NCBI GenBank assembly: GCA_036388855.1
Contig: DASVRA010000023.1
Location: forward strand, 18,371-82,370
DNA: 64,000 nt
Direction: 5' to 3'
From: DASVRA01 sp036388855
Lineage (GTDB): Bacteria; Pseudomonadota; Alphaproteobacteria; Caulobacterales; Caulobacteraceae
Part shown: piece by piece, positions 1 to 7,327 of the stretch
Layout: each line of letters opens with the position of its first letter
Numbering within the stretch: the stretch's first letter is position 1
The notes under the pieces: generated by a model
What the model saw: only the letters and a program-made list of their open reading frames with translations
Databases searched by the model: none
What the model was told of the DNA's origin: nothing
Translations under genes and position numbers: made by a program

Positions 1-52
1 GAGGCGGCCTAGACCCAGGCGCCCGAAATCTAAGCTTTGCAGGAGCAAAGAG

Positions 53-83
53 AAAGGGCGGCGGGAATGACCCGCCGCCCTTT
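53..83. terminator. Bidirectional hairpin terminator
   Basis: A perfect 13-bp stem (AAAGGGCGGCGGG against its complement) surrounds a 5-base loop. It lies just downstream of the minus-strand lipoprotein gene that stops at 102. It also follows a possible plus-strand reading-frame end (GAG GCG GCC TAG, bases 1-12), which may be the tail of an upstream gene cut by the window edge. On the minus strand the stem is followed by a T-rich run. The upstream gene is often rplI where dnaB follows, but twelve bases cannot show this. Confidence 0.6.
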
Positions 84-101
84 CCTGTCGATGTCTTAGG
101 C

Positions 102-494
102 TTATTGGCCCGGGGTGGTCGTGCCGCCGCCGCTCGTCGGAGCGCCGGTCGCGTCGGTGGTGGCGCCCGCGGTCGAGCCGCCGGCGTTCGCGCCCATCGG
201 AGTGCCGGTGGTGTCGCCGGTTTCGGTACCGGTGGCGCCGGCGGCCCCGCCAGCGCCCGCGGCGCCCGCGCCGGTTCCGGTCATGTCGCCGCCGGCCGTT
301 CCGGCCGCGCCGGCGGTCATGCCGGCGTCGGCCCCGCCGGCGGCGCCGGTGGTGGCGGAGGCGTCGGTCCCGCCGGCGGCCGCGGCGTCAGAGGCGCCGC
401 CTGCGCCGGCGCCGCCCTTGTTGCAGGCGGCCGCGCCGCCCATCAGTCCAGCCACCGCGACGGCGGCCAGCAAACGCTTGGTTGTCGTGTTCAC
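102..494 (-). CDS. Gly/Ala/Thr-rich low-complexity lipoprotein-like protein
   Basis: The product is a 130-residue protein of unknown function. The GTG at 494 is chosen because AAGGAG lies six bases upstream; the longer frame to 569 has no such site. The N-terminus (two Lys/Arg, then LLAAVAVAGLMGG) is a signal peptide ending in AAAC, a weak lipobox with Cys about residue 24. Everything after the Cys is almost only Gly, Ala, Thr, Asp and Ser with no domain, so it looks like an unstructured exported linker or tether. It is divergent from dnaB and ends at a strong hairpin. The opposite strand also has long open frames, which is expected from GC-rich low-complexity DNA. The signal peptide and ribosome site make the minus frame the best choice. 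Confidence 0.65.
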   Translation of the reverse strand: MNTTTKRLLAAVAVAGLMGGAAACNKGGAGAGGASDAAAAGGTDASATTGAAGGADAGMTAGAAGTAGGDMTGTGAGAAGAGGAAGATGTETGDTTGTPMGANAGGSTAGATTDATGAPTSGGGTTTPGQ

Positions 495-730
495 TTGGTG
501 CTCCTTGCGCCGGCGCGACGCCGGCGGGATTGAGGTTGAGGTCCGGTTCGAAGGAACCGCCTCATTCAACTCACGCGCCCGTGATCAGGGTTCCCCAAGG
601 CATCATTTGACTGGCCTGCGACACCCGCGCGCAGCAGACCTCAGCCATCCACAGTTGCCAGATTGTTCCTGTGGGTTGCATGGTGTCCGGCTTAGGCGCG
701 GACCCGCCGCTCCAGTAACCTTGACGGCCC

Positions 731-2215
731 ATGTCCTTCGCTCCCGTCCTTGACCTCCGCCCCGCCAATACGCCCGAGCCGGCGCACGCGCCCGCCAACA
801 TCGAGGCCGAGCAGGCGCTGCTGGGCGCGGTGCTCTACGACAACGCCGCGCTGGAGCGGCTGAGCGACCTGCTGCACCCGCAGCACTTCTACGAGCCGTT
901 CCACGCCCGCCTGTTCGGGGTGATGCGTGAGCTGATCAACAAGGGCCAGCTGGCCGAGCCGACCCTGATCATGGAGCGCTTCCGGCGCGATCCGGCGTTC
1001 GAGGACCTGGGCGGGATCAGCTACCTCGCCGACCTGGTGGACCGCGCCCCGCCCGCGGCCAATGCGCCCGATTATGGGCGGGTGATCTACGACCTGGCGC
1101 TGCGCCGCGACCTGATCCGCATCGGCGGCGACATCTCGGTGCAGGCCGCCAATGATGCGGAGAAGGGCGCGCGCGACCAGATCGAGGAGGCGGAGCAGGC
1201 GCTCTACCAATTGGCGGAGTCGGGGGCGACCTCGACCGGCTTCATCGATTTCTCCACTGCCCTGCACGGGGCGGTGGAGATGGCGGCGGAGGCGTTCGGC
1301 CGTGACGGCGGGCTGGCGGGGGTGTCGTCGGGCCTGATCGATCTCGACCAGAAGCTCGGCGGGCTGCACCCGTCGGACTTGGTGATCCTCGCCGGCCGCC
1401 CCTCGATGGGCAAGACCGCGCTGGCGACCAACATCGCCTTCAACGTCGCCCGGAATTACGCCTACGAGATCCAACTCGACGGGTCGAAGAAGACGGTGAA
1501 CGGCGGCGTCGTCGCCTTCTTCTCGCTGGAAATGAGCGCCGAGCAGCTGGCCATGCGCCTCTTGGCCGAGGTTTCGGGTGTGTCGTCGGACCGGCTGCGC
1601 AAGGGCGAGATCGACGCATCGGAGTTCGGCCGGGTGCGGGACGCCGCGCTCGAGATCCAGGAGAGCCCGCTCTACATCGACGCCACCGGCGGGCTGTCGA
1701 TCGGCAAGCTGGCCGCCCGCGCCCGCCGCCTGAAGCGGCAGTCGGGGCTGGACCTGATCGTCGTCGATTACCTGCAGCTGGTCACCGGCGACAGCCTGCG
1801 CGGGTCCGACAACCGGGTGCAGGAGGTGAGTCAGATCACCCAGGGCCTGAAGGCGATCGCCAAGGAACTCGGCGTGCCGGTGCTGGCGTTGTCGCAGTTG
1901 TCGCGCCAGGTGGAGAACCGCGAGGACAAGCGGCCCCAGCTTTCCGACCTGCGGGAATCGGGCTCAATCGAGCAGGACGCCGACGTGGTGATGTTCGTCT
2001 ATCGCGAGAGCTACTACCTCGGGCGGGGAGAGCCGCGCGAAGGCACCCCCGAGCACCTCGCTTGGCAGGACGACATGGAGAAGGTCAGGAACCTGGCCGA
2101 GGTGATCATCGGCAAGCAGCGCCACGGCCCGATCGGCACGGTGAAGCTGCACTTCAATGAGGACCTGACCAAGTTCGGCAACCTCGCGCGCGAGGGGCGG
2201 TTCGAGCCGCGCTGA
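731..2215 (+). CDS. dnaB: Replicative DNA helicase DnaB
   Basis: This is the hexameric helicase that unwinds DNA ahead of the replication fork and recruits primase. The 494-residue length is normal. The N-terminal primase-binding domain covers roughly residues 15-120, followed by a linker helix region and the RecA-like ATPase core. Walker A is seen as GRPSMGKTAL (about residues 221-230) and Walker B as LIVVDYLQL (about 341-349). The DnaB signature near SQLSRQVENR and the arginine-rich end of the core are also present. The core contains a short segment around residues 247-258 (YEIQLDGSKKTVNGG) between two ATPase strands that is longer than in enterobacterial DnaB. The start ATG at 731 has no strong ribosome site. 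The gene stands alone between a divergent lipoprotein gene and tatA. Confidence 0.97.
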   Translation: MSFAPVLDLRPANTPEPAHAPANIEAEQALLGAVLYDNAALERLSDLLHPQHFYEPFHARLFGVMRELINKGQLAEPTLIMERFRRDPAFEDLGGISYLADLVDRAPPAANAPDYGRVIYDLALRRDLIRIGGDISVQAANDAEKGARDQIEEAEQALYQLAESGATSTGFIDFSTALHGAVEMAAEAFGRDGGLAGVSSGLIDLDQKLGGLHPSDLVILAGRPSMGKTALATNIAFNVARNYAYEIQLDGSKKTVNGGVVAFFSLEMSAEQLAMRLLAEVSGVSSDRLRKGEIDASEFGRVRDAALEIQESPLYIDATGGLSIGKLAARARRLKRQSGLDLIVVDYLQLVTGDSLRGSDNRVQEVSQITQGLKAIAKELGVPVLALSQLSRQVENREDKRPQLSDLRESGSIEQDADVVMFVYRESYYLGRGEPREGTPEHLAWQDDMEKVRNLAEVIIGKQRHGPIGTVKLHFNEDLTKFGNLAREGRFEPR

Positions 2216-2265
2216 GCCGCGGTCCGACATCCGCGCGAGGCGGAGCTTCGTAACAGTGGAGTTCG

Positions 2266-2294
2266 TTGGCGCGCCGCCTAGCGTTCGCCTATAT
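2266..2294 (+). promoter_or_regulatory. Predicted housekeeping promoter for tatABC
   Basis: A -35-like TTGGCG at 2266-2271 is followed after exactly 17 bases by CTATAT at 2289-2294. This fits a sigma-70-type promoter about 60 bases upstream of the tatA start. It sits in the 137-base gap between dnaB and tatA. The assignment is by pattern only. Confidence 0.45.
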
Positions 2295-2352
2295 TCCGGC
2301 CTAGGCCGTAGCCGACGCCAAGGCGTCCTTGCCGCAGGAGAGTGTCGCCTTG

Positions 2353-2571
2353 ATGGGTGGAATGAGCTGGATCCATTGGGTGATCGTGATCGCGATCGTG
2401 GTCATCCTGTTCGGCGGCCGCGGCAAGCTGAGCTCGATCATGGGCGACGCGGCCAAGGGCATCCGCGCGTTCAAGGACGGCATGAAAGGCGAGGACGAGG
2501 GGGTGAAGGTCGATCCGGCCCCCCTGCCCCGCACCGAGGCTGAGAAGGAAAAGGCCGCCGCCGAGCGCTAG
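2353..2571 (+). CDS. tatA: Sec-independent protein translocase TatA
   Basis: This small membrane subunit polymerises to form the twin-arginine translocation pore. The 72-residue protein starts MGGMSWIHWVIVIAIVVILFGG: one N-terminal transmembrane helix, the characteristic FG hinge, then an amphipathic helix (KLSSIMGDAAKGIRAFKDGM) and a charged tail. The ATG at 2353 is preferred because AGGAG lies 12 bases upstream. A slightly later ATG at 2362 and an earlier one at 2329 are in frame and possible. It is the first gene of a tatA-tatB-tatC operon, 36 bases before tatB. Confidence 0.95.
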   Translation: MGGMSWIHWVIVIAIVVILFGGRGKLSSIMGDAAKGIRAFKDGMKGEDEGVKVDPAPLPRTEAEKEKAAAER

Positions 2572-2607
2572 GCCGCGGCCGGTTCGCGGCCTTGAGGATG
2601 CCGACCC

Positions 2608-3102
2608 ATGCTGCCTGATGTCGGCGGAACCGAACTCGTTCTGATCGCGGCCGTGGCCCTGATCGTGGTGGGTCCCAAGGACCTGCCGGCGCTGATGCGC
2701 AAGGTCGGCCAGTTCGTCGGCAAGATGCGGGCGATGGCCAACGAGTTCCGCGCCAGCTTCGACGACATGGCCCGCCAGTCCGAGCTCGACGATCTGCGCA
2801 AGGAGATCGACGCAATGAAGGCCGAGCGGATCGACCCCGCCGGCTGGACCGCCGACACCTTCAAGGGCGACGCGGTGCTGGATTGGGAAGACCCGGACGC
2901 GGACCTCTACGTGCCGCCGGAAACCATCGCCGCCATTGAGGCGTCGGAGGCCGCCGCGGCCAAGCCGAAGCGGACGCGCAAGCCCAGGGCGAAAACGGAG
3001 ACCACGCCCGCGCCCGCGCGGCCGCGACGAACCAAGGCCGCGGCCGCCGAAGGCGCCGCCTCGCCGCCTAAGCGGACGCGCAAACCCAAGGCGGCGACGT
3101 GA
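2608..3102 (+). CDS. tatB: Sec-independent protein translocase TatB
   Basis: TatB forms the twin-arginine signal-peptide receptor with TatC in the inner membrane. The 164-residue protein starts MLPDVGGTELVLIAAVALIVVG, a short transmembrane helix with the TatB-type Glu (GGTEL) and the conserved GPKDLP hinge. A long amphipathic helix follows to about residue 75. The last roughly 55 residues are an Ala/Pro/Lys-rich tail with three KRTRKP/RRTK-like basic repeats, longer and more basic than in enterobacterial TatB. The stop overlaps the tatC start (GTGA at 3099-3102), which indicates translational coupling. Confidence 0.95.
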   Translation: MLPDVGGTELVLIAAVALIVVGPKDLPALMRKVGQFVGKMRAMANEFRASFDDMARQSELDDLRKEIDAMKAERIDPAGWTADTFKGDAVLDWEDPDADLYVPPETIAAIEASEAAAAKPKRTRKPRAKTETTPAPARPRRTKAAAAEGAASPPKRTRKPKAAT

Positions 3103-3995
3103 GCGCCGCCGCGCCCGACGAAGCCGAGATCGAGGCGTCGCGCGCGCCCCTGCTCAGCCACCTGATCGAGCTTCGCACGCGCCTGATCGTCTGCGTCGTG
3201 GCGCTGGTGGTGGGGTTCGGCGTCTGCTTCGCCTTCGCCGAGCCGATCTACATCTTCCTGCTCAAGCCGTTCGAGCTCGCCGGCTCGATCCTGGCGGCGC
3301 AGAAGGCGGCGGGCAAAGGCCACAGCCTGTTCGACCCCGACCTGTTCCTGACCCTGGTGGGGCTGAAGCAGGCGCCGGTGGCGGCGCAGAACCTGAAGCT
3401 GGTGTTCACGGCGCCGCTGGAGTTCTTCTTCACCAAGATCAAGCTGGCGGGCTTCGGCGCGGTGGTGCTCACCTTCCCGGTGCTGGCCTGGCAGCTCTAC
3501 CGCTTCGTCGCCCCGGGCCTTTACCGCAAGGAGCGCCACGCCTTCCTGCCGTTCCTGCTGGCCTCGCCCTTCCTGTTCCTGCTCGGGGCCTCGCTGGTCT
3601 ACTTCCTGATCCTGCCGTTCGTGCTGTGGTTCTCCCTGACCCAGCAGATCACCGGCGTCGCCAATGTCACCGTGGAGCTGCTGCCCAAGGTGTCCGACTA
3701 CCTGACCCTAGTGACCACCCTGCTCCTGGCCTTCGGCCTGTGCTTTCAGCTGCCGGTGGTGCTGTCACTACTGGGCCTGGCCGGCATCGTCTCCAGCAAG
3801 CAGCTGCGCAGCGCCCGCCGCTACGCCATCGTCGGCGTGTTCGTGGTGGCCGCCGTGGTCACCCCGCCCGATATGATCAGCCAACTGACTTTGGCGATCC
3901 CGCTGGTGCTGCTCTACGAAGTCTCCATCGCCTGCGTCTGGCTGATCGAGCGGCGGCGTAGGCGGGACGAGGCGGCGCAGGCGCTGGTCGCCTAG
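3099..3995 (+). CDS. tatC: Sec-independent protein translocase TatC
   Basis: TatC is the multispanning inner-membrane core of the twin-arginine translocase and binds the RR signal peptide. The 298-residue protein has the cytoplasmic N-terminal motif SHLIELRTRLI with its conserved Glu and six hydrophobic segments. The APLEFFFTKIK motif carries the second conserved Glu. The first periplasmic loop (about residues 55-95) contains an extra Ala/Lys/Gly-rich stretch. The GTG start overlaps the tatB stop. A flavin oxidase at 29.1 kb has a twin-arginine-like leader and could be a client of this system. Confidence 0.96.
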   Translation: MSAAAPDEAEIEASRAPLLSHLIELRTRLIVCVVALVVGFGVCFAFAEPIYIFLLKPFELAGSILAAQKAAGKGHSLFDPDLFLTLVGLKQAPVAAQNLKLVFTAPLEFFFTKIKLAGFGAVVLTFPVLAWQLYRFVAPGLYRKERHAFLPFLLASPFLFLLGASLVYFLILPFVLWFSLTQQITGVANVTVELLPKVSDYLTLVTTLLLAFGLCFQLPVVLSLLGLAGIVSSKQLRSARRYAIVGVFVVAAVVTPPDMISQLTLAIPLVLLYEVSIACVWLIERRRRRDEAAQALVA

Positions 3996-4059
3996 AGCGG
4001 CTTGGCGCACCGCCCGCGCCACCGTAAGAGACCGCCCTCCCCGCCTCTCCCGAGCCGCC

Positions 4060-5574
4060 GTGCACGACATCAAGGCCCTTCGCGACGACCCCGAGCCGTT
4101 CCGGCGCGGCTGGCGCGCGCGCGGGCTGGAGGATGTGGAGGGGCTGGTCGCGCGGCTGCTGGAGCAGGACCAGGCGCTGCGCGGAGTGCAGACGCGGCTG
4201 CAGGAGGCACAGGCGAGGCGGAACGAGGCGTCCAAGCTGATCGGGCAGGCGAAGGCGCGGAAGGACGAGGCGGGCGCTCAGGCGCTGATGGGCGAGGTTG
4301 AGGCGCTGAAGGGGGAGATGTCGGGGCTCACGGAGAGCGAGCGTGGGCTGAAGGAGGCGCTGCTGGGGCCGAACGGCGAGCTGGCAAAGCTGCCGAACCT
4401 GCCGGCGGCGGACGTGCCGGAGGGGGCGGACGAGAGCGGCAACGTTGAGGTGCGGCGGTGGGGCGAGCCGCGCGCGATCGCCGCGCCGAAGGATCACGTG
4501 GAGCTCGGCGAGGCGCTGGGGCTGATGGACTTCGAGGCCGCCGCGCGGATGAGCGGCTCGCGCTTCGTGGTGTTGAAGGGCGAGCTCGCCCGCCTCGAAC
4601 GCGCGCTCGGCCAGTTCATGCTCGACCTGCACACGCGCGAGCACGGGTATGAGGAGGTGCACCCGCCGTTGCTGGTGCGGGACGAGGCGATGTTCGGGAC
4701 GACTCAGCTGCCCAAGTTCGAAGGCGATCTATTTGGCACTTCGACTAAGGACTTTGAGGCCATTCATCGTCGCGCCAAAGAGACTCTACTTGAGCAGACA
4801 AGTGATCGACGCGCCGAGCTCGACCAGATTGCTCTAGAGGTTGCTGCAGGAAAAATGGAGCGCGCCGCGCGCCTTGCCGAGATTGCCAAAGACCTGGACA
4901 TAGAAGGCCTTCTAGCTGACCTGACCCTCAACGTAGACGAAGGTGCATCCGAGTTCCAAAAGCGCCTCTGGCTCATCCCCACCGCCGAGGTCTCCCTCAC
5001 CAACCTCGTGCGCGAGCAGATCGTCGACGAGGGCGTCCTCCCCCTGCGCTACACCGCGCTGACGCCGTGTTTCCGGTCGGAGGCGGGGGCTTCGGGGAAG
5101 GATACGCGCGGCATGATCCGCCAGCACCAGTTCAACAAGGTCGAGCTGGTGTCGGTCACCGCGCCCGAGCAGTCGGGCGAGGAGCACGAGCGGATGACCG
5201 CCTGCGCCGAAAAGGTGCTGGATCGGCTGGGCCTGCCCTACCGGCGGATGCTGCTCTGCACGGGCGACATGGGCTTCGCCGCGCGCAAGACCTACGACCT
5301 GGAGGTCTGGCTGCCGAGCCAGGGCGCCTACCGCGAGATCAGCTCCTGCTCGGAGATCGGCGACTTCCAGGCGCGGCGGATGGACGCGCGCTATCGCAAG
5401 GGCGGGGAGAAGGGCGCGCGCTTCGTGCACACCCTGAACGGCTCGGGCGTGGCGGTCGGGCGCGCGCTGGTGGCGGTGATGGAGAACTACCAGGACGAAG
5501 GCGGGCGGATCGCGGTGCCGGAGGTGCTGGCGCCGTACATGGGCGGGGTGACTCACGTGGGGAGAACGACGTGA
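4060..5574 (+). CDS. serS: Serine-tRNA ligase with an extra internal segment
   Basis: SerS charges tRNA-Ser (and Sec tRNA) with serine in the cytoplasm. Residues 1-105 form the tRNA-binding coiled-coil arm and the rest is a class II catalytic core. Motif 2 is seen at TPCFRSEAGASGKDTRG (about 335-351) and motif 3 at NGSGVAVGRALVAVMENYQ (about 460-478). The protein is 504 residues, while bacterial SerRS is usually about 420-430. Much of the excess lies between LPKFEGDLFGT and LWLIPTAEV (residues about 226-302, bases about 4735-4965), where most SerRS have only some 15-20 residues. That segment is helical and charged, and its codons are visibly less GC-rich than the flanks. The reading frame stays intact and all catalytic motifs remain, so the enzyme is probably active. 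The GTG start gives the usual MHDIKALRDDP N-terminus. Confidence 0.95.
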   Translation: MHDIKALRDDPEPFRRGWRARGLEDVEGLVARLLEQDQALRGVQTRLQEAQARRNEASKLIGQAKARKDEAGAQALMGEVEALKGEMSGLTESERGLKEALLGPNGELAKLPNLPAADVPEGADESGNVEVRRWGEPRAIAAPKDHVELGEALGLMDFEAAARMSGSRFVVLKGELARLERALGQFMLDLHTREHGYEEVHPPLLVRDEAMFGTTQLPKFEGDLFGTSTKDFEAIHRRAKETLLEQTSDRRAELDQIALEVAAGKMERAARLAEIAKDLDIEGLLADLTLNVDEGASEFQKRLWLIPTAEVSLTNLVREQIVDEGVLPLRYTALTPCFRSEAGASGKDTRGMIRQHQFNKVELVSVTAPEQSGEEHERMTACAEKVLDRLGLPYRRMLLCTGDMGFAARKTYDLEVWLPSQGAYREISSCSEIGDFQARRMDARYRKGGEKGARFVHTLNGSGVAVGRALVAVMENYQDEGGRIAVPEVLAPYMGGVTHVGRTT

Positions 5575-5588
5575 GCATTCCCCCCGGC

Positions 5589-5700
5589 TACCGCTCATTC
5601 CCGCGAAAGCGGGAACCCAGGCTTTTTTCTGGTGCGGCCGGTGCATGTGAATTTAGAAACAAAAACACCTGGGTCCCCGCTTTCGCGGGGATGAGCGGTA
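5589..5700. repeat. Long palindromic intergenic repeat, family 1, copy A
   Basis: A roughly 112-base imperfect inverted repeat fills the serS-surE gap. Its arms are TACCGCTCATTCCCGCGAAA and the complementary ...CGCGGGGATGAGCGGTA, each with an inner AGCGGGAACCCAGG-type stem. The middle (about 5635-5665) is AT-rich and not conserved. The same element occurs inverted at 17773-17876. It resembles the widespread REP-like elements whose accidental translation gives peptides such as WVPAFAGM or SRFRGNE. Confidence 0.85.
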
Positions 5701-5716
5701 GCGAAATAACTCGCGA

Positions 5717-6520
5717 GTGTCGGAGGTGAGGATTCTGCTCACCAACGACGACGGCTACAACGCCGAGGGGCTGGCGGCGCTGGAGCGGATCGCGGCGGTG
5801 CTGTCGGACGACGTGTGGGTGGTGGCGCCGGAGATCGAACAGTCGGGGGCCAGCCGGGGGATCACGCTGTCCACGCCCGTGCGGGTGAGGAAGACGGCGG
5901 AGAAGCAATACGCGGTCTCCGGCACGCCGACCGACTGCGTGCTGCTGGCGCTGGGCGAGATCATCAAGGACGGCAAGCCGGACCTGCTGCTCTCCGGCGT
6001 CAACCGCGGCCAGAACCTCGGCGAGGACGTGTCGATGTCGGGCACGGTGGCCGGGGCCATCCAGGGAATGGCGCTGGGGGTGCCGTCGGTCGCGCTCAGC
6101 CAGTCGCTGACCGAGTTCCACGACCGACACCGGGCGATGTACGAAACCGCCGAGGCCTATGCGCCGGGCATCATTCAGCGGCTGGTCGAGGTGGGCTGGC
6201 CGAACGACGTGGTGATCAACCTGAACTTCCCCGACCTGGCGCCCGACAAGGTCAAGGGCGTGGAGGTCACCGCCCAGGGCTTCCGCGACATCACCGACAT
6301 GCGCGCGGAAAAGCGCAAGGACCTGCGCGGGCGGGACTACTACTGGATGAACTTCTCCGGGCGGAAGCCGCGCCTGACCAAGGGGACGGACCTGCAGGCG
6401 GTCTCGGCCGGCCGCATCTCGGTCACGCCCCTGCACATCGATCTCACCCACATGGCGACCGTGCACGAGCTGAAGAAGGTGCTGGGCGGCAGCTTACCCA
6501 CGTTCGAGTCACGCCCTTGA
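5717..6520 (+). CDS. surE: 5'/3'-nucleotidase SurE
   Basis: SurE is a metal-dependent phosphatase acting on nucleoside monophosphates, linked to stationary-phase survival. The 267-residue protein has the metal-binding LLTNDDGYNAEGL at its N-terminus, the SGASRGIT serine loop, and SGVNRGQNLGEDVSMSGT with the metal-binding Asn. SGTPTDCV lies in the core. The GTG at 5717 gives MSEVRILLTNDDG. A second GTG at 5726 would give the more usual VRILLTNDDG. The gene follows a palindromic repeat, with pcm and dipM downstream. This matches the common surE-pcm-nlpD order and suggests a stress and cell-envelope maintenance cluster. Confidence 0.95.
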   Translation: MSEVRILLTNDDGYNAEGLAALERIAAVLSDDVWVVAPEIEQSGASRGITLSTPVRVRKTAEKQYAVSGTPTDCVLLALGEIIKDGKPDLLLSGVNRGQNLGEDVSMSGTVAGAIQGMALGVPSVALSQSLTEFHDRHRAMYETAEAYAPGIIQRLVEVGWPNDVVINLNFPDLAPDKVKGVEVTAQGFRDITDMRAEKRKDLRGRDYYWMNFSGRKPRLTKGTDLQAVSAGRISVTPLHIDLTHMATVHELKKVLGGSLPTFESRP

Positions 6521-6588
6521 CCCCGAATCAGCTTCATCGTCATGGCGGGAGGGAGCGCGCCCGCCGCCTCCCGAAGTAAGCACCGAGT

Positions 6589-7248
6589 ATGGCCGAGCCC
6601 GACGACGACACGCCCGAGACGCGCCGGATGCGGCTGATCCTGGCCCTGCGCACCCAGGGGATCAGCGACGCCAAGGTGCTGCGCGCCATGGAGCAGACCC
6701 CGCGCGAGCTGTTCGTGCCCGAATTGTTCCAGGAACGCTCGTGGGAGGACTCGGCCCTGCCGATCGCCTGCGGCCAGACCATCAGCCAGCCGTTCATCGT
6801 CGCCTACATGACCCAGGGCCTGAAGATCGGCCACCGCGACCGGGTGCTCGAGATCGGCACGGGCTCGGGCTACCAGACCAGCGTGCTCGCCCGCATCGCG
6901 CGGCTGGTCTACACCGTGGAGCGCTACCGCACCCTGCTGGCCGAGGCGGAAAGCCGCATCAAGGCGCAGGGCCTGCTCAACGTGATCACCAAATTCGGCG
7001 ACGGCGGCGAGGGCTGGAGCGAACAGGCGCCTTTTGACCGCATTTTGGTCACCGCGGCGGCGCCGGGCGAACCCAACACTCTGCTGGCGCAGCTGAAGCC
7101 GTCGGGGGTTCTGGTCGCGCCCGTTGGCAAGGGGCCGGTGCAGAGCCTGGTCCGTTACACGGGCGACGGCAAGGGCGGGTTCGCCGAAGAGAAGCTGATG
7201 GACGTTCGTTTCGTCCCCCTGCTCGACGGGGTTGCGCGCGAACTTTGA
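6589..7248 (+). CDS. pcm: Protein-L-isoaspartate O-methyltransferase
   Basis: Pcm repairs damaged proteins by methylating L-isoaspartyl residues with S-adenosylmethionine. The 219-residue length is typical. The PCMT signature is clear: PRELFVPE near residue 37, ACGQTISQPFIVAYMTQ (about 62-78), the SAM-binding VLEIGTGSGYQTSVLA (about 85-100), and VTAAAPGEPNTLL. It is 68 bases downstream of surE on the same strand and precedes the LysM/LytM gene, as in many proteobacteria. Confidence 0.95.
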   Translation: MAEPDDDTPETRRMRLILALRTQGISDAKVLRAMEQTPRELFVPELFQERSWEDSALPIACGQTISQPFIVAYMTQGLKIGHRDRVLEIGTGSGYQTSVLARIARLVYTVERYRTLLAEAESRIKAQGLLNVITKFGDGGEGWSEQAPFDRILVTAAAPGEPNTLLAQLKPSGVLVAPVGKGPVQSLVRYTGDGKGGFAEEKLMDVRFVPLLDGVAREL

Positions 7249-7327
7249 GTGGGTGGCCCCGGGCCGTCGCTTGCGCGACACTGCCTCGGGGGCGCTGTGA
7301 TTCCGGCCGTCGGGGAGCGGAGCGGCG

